Source of the DNA: Planktotalea sp.
Lineage (GTDB): Bacteria > Pseudomonadota > Alphaproteobacteria > Rhodobacterales > Rhodobacteraceae
Assembly: GCA_024645145.1 (NCBI GenBank)
Contig: JAHEGL010000038.1
Span: 1 to 8,809 of the forward strand
Reading direction: 5' to 3'
Length of the DNA: 8,809 bases
Shown: one piece after another, positions 1 to 6,698 of the stretch
How the letters are laid out: each line of letters starts with the position of its first letter
Position numbering within the stretch: the first letter of the stretch is position 1
Notes under the pieces: generated by a model
Databases searched by the model: none
The model's input: the letters and a program-made list of their open reading frames with translations, nothing else
What the model was told of the DNA's origin: nothing
Made by a program: the position numbers and the translations under genes

Positions 1-531
1 GCAACAGACCACGCAGCTTTCACCACAGAGCAAAAACGCGCAGGGCGTGATGACTTTCGCATTATTCCCAATGGCTCCAATGGTCTTGAAGAGCGCCTTG
101 CCGTGCTCTGGACCGAAGGTGTCGAAACGGGCCGCCTCACGCCGAACGAGTTTGTCGCGGCGACCTCAACCAACGTCGCGAAAATCCTCAATATTTACCC
201 CAAGAAGGGCGCGATTGTGGAAGGGGCTGATGCAGATATCGTGGTCTGGGATCCGAAAATCAGCAAGACAATCAGTCCAGCAAACCACCATTCCATTCTT
301 GATTACAATGTCTTTGAGGGCTTCGATGTGACAGCGCAAGCGCGTTATACGCTGAACCGAGGTGAAGTTATTTGGGCGTGGGGGCAAAACAGTCAGCCAA
401 ATCCGGGTCGTGGTCGTTTCATCCCGCGTCCTGCATTTGCGGCTCCTAATGTCGCGTTGAGCAAATGGAAGGAACTCAATTCTCCTAAAATGGTCAAACG
501 TGATCCAATGAACATTCCGGCAGGAATTTAA
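1..531 (+). CDS. hydA: Dihydropyrimidinase / D-hydantoinase, C-terminal part (5' end outside window)
   Basis: Frame 1 is open from the first base to TAA at 529-531 and gives 176 residues. They begin with ATDHAAFTTEQK, matching the TDHCPF-type motif of dihydropyrimidinases, whose Asp is a catalytic metal ligand in the family (residue 3 here). The family's IPNG..G.EER loop follows as IPNGSNGLEER (21-31), then the composite-domain segment HHSILDYNVFEGFDV (96-110) and a glycine/arginine-rich tail near GRGRFIPRP. Family members are about 450-500 residues, so roughly the last third is present. The enzyme is a cytoplasmic zinc amidohydrolase that opens the ring of dihydrouracil, dihydrothymine or 5-substituted hydantoins by hydrolysis, the second step of reductive pyrimidine breakdown. 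Downstream ABC-transporter genes follow after 16 bp, suggesting co-transcription and import of a related substrate. Allantoinase is less likely given the DYNVFEG segment. The choice between hydantoinase and true dihydropyrimidinase cannot be made here. Confidence 0.93.
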   Translation, partial: ATDHAAFTTEQKRAGRDDFRIIPNGSNGLEERLAVLWTEGVETGRLTPNEFVAATSTNVAKILNIYPKKGAIVEGADADIVVWDPKISKTISPANHHSILDYNVFEGFDVTAQARYTLNRGEVIWAWGQNSQPNPGRGRFIPRPAFAAPNVALSKWKELNSPKMVKRDPMNIPAGI

Positions 532-547
532 GAGCAAGGTCAGGCAC

Positions 548-1330
548 TTGAGCAATAATACCATCATCAGCGCAAAGAATCTTAGCCTGACGTTTCAGAC
601 CAATGACGGTCCCGTTCATGCGCTTAAGGACGTATCACTTGATATTGAAAAGGGCGATTTTGTCAGCTTCATCGGCCCCTCCGGCTGCGGTAAAACCACC
701 TTTTTAAGGGTTATGGCGGATTTGGAGCAGCCAACTGGGGGCTTGGTCACGGTGAATGGCGTGAGCCCTGAAGAGGCGCGAAAAGCACGGGCCTATGGAT
801 ACGTATTCCAAGCCGCAGGGCTTTACCCTTGGCGCACGATTGGTGGCAATATTCGCCTGCCTTTGGAAATCATGGGGTATGACAAGGCGGATCAAGCGGA
901 GCGCGTGAAGCGTGTTCTGGAGCTGGTTGAACTCGATGGGTTCGAGAAAAAATTCCCTTGGCAGCTCTCCGGCGGTATGCAGCAACGCGCGTCAATCGCG
1001 CGGGCGTTGGCGTTTGATGCGGATATCTTGCTGATGGATGAACCCTTCGGCGCACTTGATGAAATCGTACGCGATCACCTGAATGAGCAACTTCTCCAGC
1101 TTTGGGCGCGTACACAAAAAACGATCGCATTCGTCACCCATTCGATCCCAGAGGCGGTCTATCTCAGCACCAAAATCGTTGTGATGTCCCCACGCCCGGG
1201 GCGGATTGCAGACGTGATCGAAAGCAGCCTGCCAAAAGAACGTCCGCTTGAAATTCGTGACAGTCCTGAGTTTATCGAAATTGCACACCGCGTGCGCGAA
1301 GGCCTCAGGGCAGGGCATAGCGATGAATGA
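548..1330 (+). CDS. ABC transporter ATP-binding protein, NitT/TauT-type (probable pyrimidine/hydantoin uptake)
   Basis: This 260-residue protein is the ATPase that powers an importer at the inner face of the cytoplasmic membrane. All ABC motifs are visible: Walker A GPSGCGKTT (43-51), Q-loop Gln88 in YVFQAAGLYPW, signature LSGGMQQR (140-147), Walker B DILLMDEPF (159-167), D-loop GALD (168-171) and H-loop His198 in VTHS. The GLYPWRT stretch after the Q-loop and SPRPGRI (214-220) are typical of the SsuB/TauB/ThiZ group that imports nitrate, sulfonates or thiamine precursors. The start is TTG at 548 with AAGG eight bases upstream; the next in-frame Met (residue 56) lies after Walker A, and the N-terminus aligns well from TTG. 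The gene starts 16 bp after the dihydropyrimidinase stop and overlaps the GNAT gene by 8 nt. The substrate is inferred from neighbours. Confidence 0.93.
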   Translation: MSNNTIISAKNLSLTFQTNDGPVHALKDVSLDIEKGDFVSFIGPSGCGKTTFLRVMADLEQPTGGLVTVNGVSPEEARKARAYGYVFQAAGLYPWRTIGGNIRLPLEIMGYDKADQAERVKRVLELVELDGFEKKFPWQLSGGMQQRASIARALAFDADILLMDEPFGALDEIVRDHLNEQLLQLWARTQKTIAFVTHSIPEAVYLSTKIVVMSPRPGRIADVIESSLPKERPLEIRDSPEFIEIAHRVREGLRAGHSDE

Positions 1331-1754
1331 TTTGACAATCAGGCATGCGACGCGAGACGACTTGCCCGCGCTGGGCGAGATTGTTTTTGCTTGGGAACAG
1401 CGCACAGAGTGGATGCGAAGTGAAAATGATGCCGCGGAGATCGGACGTTTCATAGAAACCGCTTTTGATGAGCGGATCATCTTTTTCGTGGGCGACCCTG
1501 CGGTTGCCTACCTTGCGTTCGATCCAGAGAGACAGCGGATTGGCGGGCTTTATACATCAGTCTCCGGTAAGGGGATCGGCAAAGCGTTGATGGATAAGAT
1601 CAAAGAGGGTCGTGATTTTTTGTGGCTCAACACCCATGAACCCAACCGTGCGGCACACAAATTTTATAAACGCGCAGGTTTTGTGGAGGTTTCTAACGAA
1701 GGAGCAGAGCCAGCCAACGGGGTTCCTGAACTGCGTATGGAGTGGCGCAGATGA
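1323..1754 (+). CDS. Small GNAT-family N-acetyltransferase embedded in the ABC operon
   Basis: This 143-residue protein spans a single GNAT fold. It opens with LTIRHATRDDLPALGEIV (4-21), the usual beta1-alpha1 of the family. The acetyl-CoA-binding motif A is SVSGKGIGKALM (79-90); its G84-x-G86 fits Q/R-x-x-G-x-G/A, with Ser81 in the place of Gln/Arg. The late element is NRAAHKFYKRAGFVEV (108-123), the common N..A..FY...GF signature. GNAT enzymes transfer acetyl from acetyl-CoA to an amine; the acceptor is unknown here. ATG 1323 was chosen although the frame stays open further upstream, because the GNAT fold begins right after it and GGGCAGGG-like purines precede it. The gene overlaps the ATPase by 8 nt and the first permease by 4 nt, so it is probably translated with the transporter. 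An acetyltransferase is not a standard part of an ABC importer. It might modify the transported compound, an amino product of its breakdown, or a protein. Confidence 0.88.
   Translation: MNDLTIRHATRDDLPALGEIVFAWEQRTEWMRSENDAAEIGRFIETAFDERIIFFVGDPAVAYLAFDPERQRIGGLYTSVSGKGIGKALMDKIKEGRDFLWLNTHEPNRAAHKFYKRAGFVEVSNEGAEPANGVPELRMEWRR
1739..1742 (+). promoter_or_regulatory. Shine-Dalgarno GGAG fixing the start of permease 1
   Basis: GGAG lies eight bases before ATG 1751, an ideal spacing. A GTG in the same frame at 1742 would overlap this site and leave no room for ribosome binding, so ATG 1751, which overlaps the GNAT stop as ATGA, is preferred. Confidence 0.6.
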
Positions 1755-2614
1755 GGAATCTTTTCCCAGTTTTAACAGTCGTCGCAGCGCTTATCGTCCT
1801 TTGGTATGGAGCTGCCGTTTGGCTAAATACGCCTTGGGCCTACGACAAAGCACAGCGCGCAGGGGTAGAGCTGAGCACGACCGAATTGATCAAAGATACC
1901 TGGTCGCAGAAAAAACCCAAATTGCCTGCACCGCACCAAGTGACACGTGAGATTTGGAAAACAACTGTCGAGAAGAAGATCACGTCGAAGCGCTCGCTTA
2001 TCTATCATTCGTGGGTCACACTTAGCGCGACACTTTTAGGGTTTGCGCTGGGCACCGTGCTTGGCATCGCACTTGCCGTTGGCATTGTTTTCAACCGCAC
2101 CATGGATATGAGCGTGATGCCTTGGGTCATCACCTCGCAAACTATTCCGATCCTTGCGATTGCGCCGATGATTATCGTGGTTCTGAACGCGGTTGGCATC
2201 CAAGGTCTGCTGCCCAAAGCGATTATATCGATGTATTTGTCCTTCTTTCCGGTCGTTGTTGGCATGGTCAAAGGGTTGCGTTCCCCTGACCACATGCAGT
2301 TGGATCAAATGCGAACTTGGCATGCCTCTGCTGCACAGACGTTCTGGCGATTGCGCCTGCCATCTTCGATGCCCTATCTCTTTACTTCCCTCAAAATTGC
2401 CATGGCGGCGGCTATTGTTGGCGCAATCGTGGGCGAACTGCCGACAGGCGCAGTTGCTGGCCTTGGCGCGAGATTGCTGGCGGGGAGCTATTATGGCCAG
2501 ACCATCCAGATTTGGAGTGCTTTGCTTGTGGCCGCAGCGCTTGCCGCAACGCTTGTCGCAATTATCGGGTTAATCCAACGTATCGTGCTCAATAGAATGG
2601 GGATGGCGCAATGA
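1751..2614 (+). CDS. ABC transporter permease 1 (BPD/SsuC-like inner-membrane component)
   Basis: This 287-residue membrane protein (from ATG 1751) is a channel subunit of the importer. A first membrane segment lies near residues 5-25. About 60 mainly hydrophilic residues follow (about 26-86), containing the LPAPHQV segment that precedes the core domain in this family. The core starts with HSWVTLSATLLGFALGTVLGI (about 86-106) and continues with several more hydrophobic segments. An EAA-like coupling loop, MRTWHASAAQTFWRLRLPSSMP (about 187-208), would contact the ATPase. The stretch before the core is somewhat long for an SsuC/TauC-type protein. The gene starts inside the GNAT stop codon and ends inside the start codon of permease 2 (ATGA at both ends), which indicates translational coupling. 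The adjoining second permease suggests a heterodimeric channel. The substrate is inferred only from the dihydropyrimidinase neighbour. Confidence 0.9.
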   Translation: MRNLFPVLTVVAALIVLWYGAAVWLNTPWAYDKAQRAGVELSTTELIKDTWSQKKPKLPAPHQVTREIWKTTVEKKITSKRSLIYHSWVTLSATLLGFALGTVLGIALAVGIVFNRTMDMSVMPWVITSQTIPILAIAPMIIVVLNAVGIQGLLPKAIISMYLSFFPVVVGMVKGLRSPDHMQLDQMRTWHASAAQTFWRLRLPSSMPYLFTSLKIAMAAAIVGAIVGELPTGAVAGLGARLLAGSYYGQTIQIWSALLVAAALAATLVAIIGLIQRIVLNRMGMAQ

Positions 2615-3450
2615 GCTGGCTGATTGCGGGCGCGCTTATCTGGGCGCTGGGGTGGTATTTGAACGTGCGCTTGGCGTCATTGCCGAAATCGCGCGTAACC
2701 TCACTGCTTGTTCCAGTTATCTTTGGCGTGACGCTTGTCATCATCTGGGAATGCGTCGTGCGCGGCTTGGAAATCCAGCAAGTGCTCTTGCCCGCGCCAA
2801 CGGTGATCGCTGCGCGTTTTGCAACGTCAACGTCGATCCTTTGGCAAGATTGGGTCCAAACCGTCCTCAAAGGCATGATGAGCGGCTACATCATCGGGTG
2901 CTTGGCCGCATTTGCAACGGCCCTTGCAGTGGATCGCTTTGAGTTTCTTCAACGTGGGCTTTTGCCCGTTGGTAACTTTGCCGCAGCGCTTCCGATTATC
3001 GGCATGGCACCTATCTTGGTGATGTGGTTCGGTTTTGATTGGCAGTCAAAAGCGGCAGTCGTCGTTGTGATGATCTTCTTTCCGATCCTTGTGAACACAG
3101 TGCAAGGTTTAGCAGTCAGCGATGCGATGCAGCGCGATTTGATGCGCACCTATGCGGCGGGTTATTGGAAAACGCTTTTCAAATTGCGCTTGCCGATGGC
3201 CCTACCGTTCATTTTCAATGGCCTCAAAATCGCAACGACACTGGCACTCATCGGGGCAATCGTTGCGGAATTTTTCGGCTCACCGATACGCGGTATGGGC
3301 TTTCGCATTTCTACCAGCGTCGGACAACTCGCGCTGGATCTGGTCTGGGCAGAGATCGTCGTCGCTGCGGTTACAGGATCGCTCTTTTATGGCGCGGTGG
3401 CACTGCTGGAACGCAAATGGACGTTCTGGCACCCCTCACAAAGAAGCTAA
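2611..3450 (+). CDS. ABC transporter permease 2 (BPD/SsuC-like inner-membrane component)
   Basis: This 279-residue protein is the second channel subunit. It begins with a hydrophobic segment at about 2-18 and a second at about 31-51. LLPAPTVI (59-66) then marks entry into the binding-protein-dependent transport domain. Later hydrophobic segments include about 89-107, 116-141 (containing PIIGMAPILVMWFG), 148-167, 205-222 and 246-266. The EAA-like loop is MRTYAAGYWKTLFKLRLPMALP (178-199). PIIGMAPILVMWFG and the LRLP end of the EAA loop are typical of the NitT/TauT/ThiX group. It differs in sequence from permease 1, so the pair is not a recent duplication and probably forms a heterodimer. ATG 2611 overlaps the permease 1 stop as ATGA. 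The TAA stop falls within a tandem 8-bp repeat, and the binding-protein gene follows after 33 bp. Confidence 0.92.
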   Translation: MSWLIAGALIWALGWYLNVRLASLPKSRVTSLLVPVIFGVTLVIIWECVVRGLEIQQVLLPAPTVIAARFATSTSILWQDWVQTVLKGMMSGYIIGCLAAFATALAVDRFEFLQRGLLPVGNFAAALPIIGMAPILVMWFGFDWQSKAAVVVVMIFFPILVNTVQGLAVSDAMQRDLMRTYAAGYWKTLFKLRLPMALPFIFNGLKIATTLALIGAIVAEFFGSPIRGMGFRISTSVGQLALDLVWAEIVVAAVTGSLFYGAVALLERKWTFWHPSQRS

Positions 3451-3463
3451 CAAGATAACAAGA
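3448..3463 (+). repeat. Tandem 8-bp repeat TAACAAGA x2 at the permease 2 / binding-protein junction
   Basis: TAACAAGA occurs twice back to back; the first TAA is the permease 2 stop codon. More CAA/AAC-rich sequence follows up to the ribosome binding site AAGGAGAG at 3472-3479. The spacer is A-rich and poor in G, so it should be weakly structured. That would favour strong initiation of the binding-protein gene, but this is inference. Confidence 0.6.
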
Positions 3464-3483
3464 CAACCAACAAGGAGAGTATT

Positions 3484-4473
3484 ATGACACAATTTACAAA
3501 ATGGATCAGCGCTGCAGCACTCGGTGCGATGGCCAGCATGGCACATGCTGCGGATGACCTTACGCTACAGCTGAAGTGGGTGACGCAAGCACAGTTTGGC
3601 GGCTACTACGTTGCGCTCGACAAAGGCTTTTACGAAGAGGAAGGCCTGAACGTTACCATCAAGCCGGGGGGCCCTGATATTGCACCAACACAGGTTCTTG
3701 CAGGCGGCGGTGCTGACGTCACGGTTGAGTGGATGCCAGCTGCTTTGGCCGCGCGTGAGAAGGGCCTGCCCATGGTTAATATTGCGCAACCTTTCAAATC
3801 ATCAGGCATGATGCTGACCTGCCGCAAAGATGCGGGCATTTCCAGCACTGACGATTTTGCGGGCAAAACGCTTGGTGTTTGGTTCTTCGGGAACGAGTTT
3901 CCTTTCCTAAGCTGGATGAGCAAACTTGGTCTTAGCACCGAGGGCGGCGATGACGGCGTGACCGTGCTCAAACAAGGCTTCAACGTGGATCCGCTTTTGC
4001 AAAAGCAAGCGGCCTGTGTGTCGACAATGACTTACAATGAATATTGGCAGGTGATTGATGCGGGGCTAACGCCGGATGATTTGATGGTGTTCAAATACGA
4101 AGATCAGGGCGTCGCAACGCTAGAAGATGGTCTTTACGTGCTTGAGGACGCGCTCGCAGATCCCGCGATGGAAGACAAGCTTGTACGCTTCGTGCGCGCG
4201 TCTATGAAGGGTTGGAAGTATGCTGAAGCGAACCCTGACGAGGCCGCAGATATCGTGCTTGAGAACGATGCATCTGGTGCGCAAACAGAAGAGCACCAGC
4301 AACGCATGATGCGCGAAATTGCCAAGCTGACAGCAGGTTCCAATGGGGCCTTGGTCGAAGCGGACTATGAGCGCACGGTTCAGTCGTTGCTTTCTGGTGG
4401 GTCCGATCCAGTGATCACCAAAGCGCCTGAGGGTGCATGGACACATGCAATCACGGACAAAGCGCTGAACTAA
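3484..4473 (+). CDS. Periplasmic substrate-binding protein, NMT1/THI5 (ThiY)-like, of the ABC importer
   Basis: This 329-residue protein captures the substrate in the periplasm. It has a Sec signal peptide (KW, hydrophobic core about 8-19) with a likely cleavage after AHA at residue 22. The mature protein opens with LTLQLKWVTQAQFGGYYVALDKGFYEEEGLNVTI (26-59). This is the hallmark of NMT1/THI5-like binding proteins, in which the L.W..QA.F.GYY.A...G.Y...GL pattern lines the ligand site. The DPLLQKQAACVSTMTYNEYW region (169-188) corresponds to the second lobe. Only two cysteines remain (113, 178), and there is no CCCFC iron motif as in the yeast Thi5 enzyme, so a transport role is expected. AGGAG at 3473-3477 precedes ATG by six bases. 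Automatic annotation might call it a hydroxymethylpyrimidine-binding protein. Its operon with dihydropyrimidinase, without visible thiamine genes, points instead to a pyrimidine- or hydantoin-type ligand. Confidence 0.9.
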   Translation: MTQFTKWISAAALGAMASMAHAADDLTLQLKWVTQAQFGGYYVALDKGFYEEEGLNVTIKPGGPDIAPTQVLAGGGADVTVEWMPAALAAREKGLPMVNIAQPFKSSGMMLTCRKDAGISSTDDFAGKTLGVWFFGNEFPFLSWMSKLGLSTEGGDDGVTVLKQGFNVDPLLQKQAACVSTMTYNEYWQVIDAGLTPDDLMVFKYEDQGVATLEDGLYVLEDALADPAMEDKLVRFVRASMKGWKYAEANPDEAADIVLENDASGAQTEEHQQRMMREIAKLTAGSNGALVEADYERTVQSLLSGGSDPVITKAPEGAWTHAITDKALN

Positions 4474-4493
4474 TCAAATGTCGATAAAATTTG

Positions 4494-4521
4494 AAAGGCC
4501 GCTCTTTTTGGGCGGCCTTTT
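4494..4521 (+). terminator. Rho-independent terminator of the dihydropyrimidinase/ABC operon
   Basis: AAAGGCCGC (4494-4502) pairs perfectly with GCGGCCTTT (4512-4520), giving a 9-bp stem with a 9-base T-rich loop. The transcript ends in a short U run. It lies 20 bp after the binding-protein stop, so it should end the operon. The A/T symmetry would allow some function from the other strand, but no minus-strand gene ends here. Confidence 0.88.
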
Positions 4522-4570
4522 GCGTTCATTCACATTCAAGTGAAATTTTGTGTTTCACCTAGCTCCGTCT

Positions 4571-4590
4571 CGCGAGCTCGCGTTTAAACG
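4571..4590. promoter_or_regulatory. Two abutting perfect palindromes upstream of the secreted-protein gene (possible operator)
   Basis: CGCGAGCTCGCG (4571-4582) is a perfect 12-bp palindrome, and CGTTTAAACG (4581-4590) is a perfect 10-bp palindrome sharing two bases with it. GTTTA/TAAAC also forms an inverted pair with a 4-base spacer (4582-4595). The sites lie 24-43 bp before the ATG at 4614, where a dimeric repressor or activator could bind. No convincing -35/-10 pair was found beside them, so a regulatory role is inference. Confidence 0.4.
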
Positions 4591-4613
4591 TAAACAAACA
4601 TGAAAGGGGACGC

Positions 4614-5279
4614 ATGCATAGGTTATTCGCAATTCTACTCCTTGCCCTAAGTGCGGGTCATGCCAGCGCACAAACGTGTCCGCCCTTTTTTCGCTTCGTT
4701 GATTTCGGATTGAGCGCGTCGGATGGCAAAATCTATCGCGGTGGGACATTGGTACGCGCAGAAGGTTTGGATGGGCGCGCGCTTTTATTGCGCCCGCAAA
4801 CCCGTTGTCTCGCAATCACAGATATCGCAAAGGACGGCCCCGGCAATCCAATCCCAATCGTAACAATTGTGGCGTATGATCCTGATTTAACTGGCATGTC
4901 GTTGAACCAACTTAACTTAAGGTCTGTCAAAGACAGCCATATGACCGCGACGAACAATTTGGAAAATCATCTCGGTAATTTGTCCGCTGAAGGTGCCGAA
5001 GTTACGCGTAGCGCTGATTTTCTGTGTGTGCGTACGCTGCCTGAAAACACCAGTTGTCAGCTGACATCGCCGTATCCAAACTTGGCACCTTTGGTCATTT
5101 ATTGCGATGCGGTAAGGTGCGAAATGCCAGCGTTTGCGATCAAGCAAAACATCATTGTAGATGCGATGTGGTCTATTGAAAGCCAACAGCCACAAAGTGC
5201 TGATAATATTGGCCAAACAGCCATGGCACGGGTCTCGGCTATTCACGCCTTCCTAGGTCAGCGGTCCGCAGATTTCTAG
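4614..5279 (+). CDS. Secreted six-cysteine protein of unknown function
   Basis: I do not recognise this 221-residue protein. It starts with a clear Sec signal peptide: a His/Arg N-terminus, hydrophobic core LFAILLLALSAG (4-15) and a likely cleavage after ASA at residue 19. It has no lipobox Cys at the cleavage point and no further membrane segment, so a soluble periplasmic or exported protein is expected. The mature part has six cysteines (22, 65, 138, 148, 164, 169), an even number that would suit three disulfides; two sit close together in YCDAVRCEMP. No repeats or catalytic motif were noticed. GGGG at 4606-4609 precedes ATG 4614 and sets the start. The gene is separated from the upstream operon by a terminator and has its own palindrome-bearing upstream region, so it is probably transcribed alone. 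Its stop faces the engB stop across 31 bp with no obvious terminator. Confidence 0.8.
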   Translation: MHRLFAILLLALSAGHASAQTCPPFFRFVDFGLSASDGKIYRGGTLVRAEGLDGRALLLRPQTRCLAITDIAKDGPGNPIPIVTIVAYDPDLTGMSLNQLNLRSVKDSHMTATNNLENHLGNLSAEGAEVTRSADFLCVRTLPENTSCQLTSPYPNLAPLVIYCDAVRCEMPAFAIKQNIIVDAMWSIESQQPQSADNIGQTAMARVSAIHAFLGQRSADF

Positions 5280-5310
5280 AACGCAGGTCTCGGAGTGCTT
5301 TGAGATGAGC

Positions 5311-5964
5311 TTAAATCAGTGTCGCAATAATCGCGCGAAGCTGCTCAATCCCGTCACCCTTTTCGGAAGACGTCAAAACCAATTCAGGAAATGCAGCCGG
5401 GTGTTTTGAAAGTTCGCCCCGCACTTGATCCAAAACCTTTTCACGGTCCACCAGCTTCACCTTGTCAGCTTTCGTCAACACGCATTGAAACGTCACAGCA
5501 CTGCTATCGAGCAGGCTCATGATCTCATGATCGACTTTCTTCACCCCATGGCGCGCATCAATCAAAACAAACGCGCGGCGCAGGGTTTGACGGCCCGACA
5601 AGTACTGCTTGAGCAAGCGTTGCCATTTCTCGACCACAGGCAAAGGTGCATTCGCATAGCCATAGCCGGGCAGATCAACGAGATAGTGGCTCTCACCCGC
5701 AGTGAAAAAGTTAATTTCTTGTGTTCGGCCAGGGGTATTGGAGGCACGCGCGAGCGCTTTGTGACCCGTCAACGCGTTGATCAATGTGGATTTTCCAACA
5801 TTGGAGCGGCCTGCAAAGCAAACTTCCATCCGGTCTGCATCAGGCAGGCCGGACATCGCTACGACACCTTTTACAAATTCGGTTTGACCCGCAAAAAGCA
5901 AGCGCCCTTTTTCGTGGGAAAACTCATCAGGGTCTTCGGCGATTGGAAATGGAAGTTGGCTCAT
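5311..5964 (-). CDS. engB: Ribosome-biogenesis GTPase EngB (YihA/YsxC)
   Basis: This 217-residue protein is a small TRAFAC-class GTPase; EngB proteins assist late assembly of the 50S ribosomal subunit in the cytoplasm. The G motifs are in order: G1 GRSNVGKS (52-59), G2 region NTPGRTQ (76-82), G3 DLPGYG (97-102), G4 TKAD (164-167) and G5 TSSEKGDG (198-205). NTPGRTQ and DLPGYGYA are diagnostic for EngB as against Era or Der. The N-terminus (1-45) is a little longer than in the shortest family members. The ATG overlaps the stop of the MOSC gene (ATGA read on the minus strand), and no strong ribosome binding site precedes it, so coupled translation is likely. The stop is 31 bp from the stop of the convergent secreted-protein gene, and no hairpin terminator was found between them. 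Confidence 0.96.
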   Translation of the reverse strand: MSQLPFPIAEDPDEFSHEKGRLLFAGQTEFVKGVVAMSGLPDADRMEVCFAGRSNVGKSTLINALTGHKALARASNTPGRTQEINFFTAGESHYLVDLPGYGYANAPLPVVEKWQRLLKQYLSGRQTLRRAFVLIDARHGVKKVDHEIMSLLDSSAVTFQCVLTKADKVKLVDREKVLDQVRGELSKHPAAFPELVLTSSEKGDGIEQLRAIIATLI

Positions 5965-6698
5965 ATCAATTCTGCTTTGCTACCAAGCTCGATCAATCCA
6001 CCTTGGATGACCTGCGCGCGGACGGAAAAATCTCGATGTCCAAAACTGTCGAGCGCAGAGACAACATCTGCATCACGCACGCCAGTTTCTGGGTTAGTAT
6101 TGGTCGCAGGGCACCGATCCGTGCGCTCAAGTGGACGCAAAATAGCGTCACCCACGCGAACATCTTTGCCCATCCATTCAAACTCTTCCCAAGCGGCAAG
6201 CCCATCAAGCCAGATATTCCCACGCCACCGGTGGACGGAAATATCCATGCCAAGCGCGCGCTCGACGGCACGATGCGACGCGATACTGCATAGCGTTACA
6301 GAAGGAAAATCACTGTCGGTCATGCCACGGTTGGGCACTTTTACAATGCGTTTGGACTGTGCACGATCTTGCGGCATGATGGGATGCACCCATTCAAGAA
6401 ATTCAGCGATATCGCCATCGGGATCAAAGCTGATCTCGCCAAGCTTGGGGTGGGTCAGGTTAACGACGCCTGCGTCGTCAAGCTTGGCTGTCATTGCCAT
6501 CAGTTGTGGAACCTTGCTAACGCGATTGAAATTCGCACAAGGGACCCATTCAGACCCATCCGCTTTGGACGCCTCATGCGCAACCGCCCAAACACGATCA
6601 CCGGGCATGGTTTGCCCGGCGATCAATGTTGTTGCGGCTACGTTCTCCCGACCATGACTTTTGATCGGGTGACGCCAAAGGGATGTGACGGTTGCCAT
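5961..6698 (-). CDS. MOSC-domain protein (YcbX-like, possible molybdenum-cofactor binding)
   Basis: This 245-residue protein starts MATVTSLWRHPIKSHG, matching the N-terminal beta-barrel (MOSC_N) found before MOSC domains in YcbX-like proteins. The MOSC part covers roughly residues 115-240. It includes SVHRWRGNIWLDG (154-166), the counterpart of the family's RFRPNI motif, and RCPATNTNPETG (195-206), whose Cys196 is the conserved MOSC cysteine thought to carry sulfur or contact the molybdenum cofactor. YcbX-type proteins reduce N-hydroxylated compounds, while other MOSC proteins transfer sulfur, so the exact role is open. ATG at 6698 shares one base with the yidC stop (TAATG). The frame remains open upstream inside yidC, but that part is out-of-frame translation of yidC. 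The gene overlaps engB by 4 nt, so yidC, this gene and engB look like one transcript. Confidence 0.9.
   Translation of the reverse strand: MATVTSLWRHPIKSHGRENVAATTLIAGQTMPGDRVWAVAHEASKADGSEWVPCANFNRVSKVPQLMAMTAKLDDAGVVNLTHPKLGEISFDPDGDIAEFLEWVHPIMPQDRAQSKRIVKVPNRGMTDSDFPSVTLCSIASHRAVERALGMDISVHRWRGNIWLDGLAAWEEFEWMGKDVRVGDAILRPLERTDRCPATNTNPETGVRDADVVSALDSFGHRDFSVRAQVIQGGLIELGSKAELI

Noticed and set aside
1742..1750. GTG start for permease 1, three codons upstream.
   Set aside because: The GGAG ribosome binding site at 1739-1742 would overlap it. ATG 1751 has ideal spacing and the ATGA overlap also seen at the next junction.
4600..4650. A 16-codon frame starting at ATG 4600, overlapping the start of the secreted-protein gene.
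   Set aside because: No ribosome binding site precedes it, the peptide is tiny and featureless, and the strong site at 4606-4609 serves ATG 4614.
5425..6657. A 410-codon open frame on the plus strand, antisense to engB and the MOSC gene.
   Set aside because: It runs across the junction of two well-recognised minus-strand genes. Its translation shows no domain, signal or sensible composition, and it has no ribosome binding site. It is a by-product of codon bias in the real genes.
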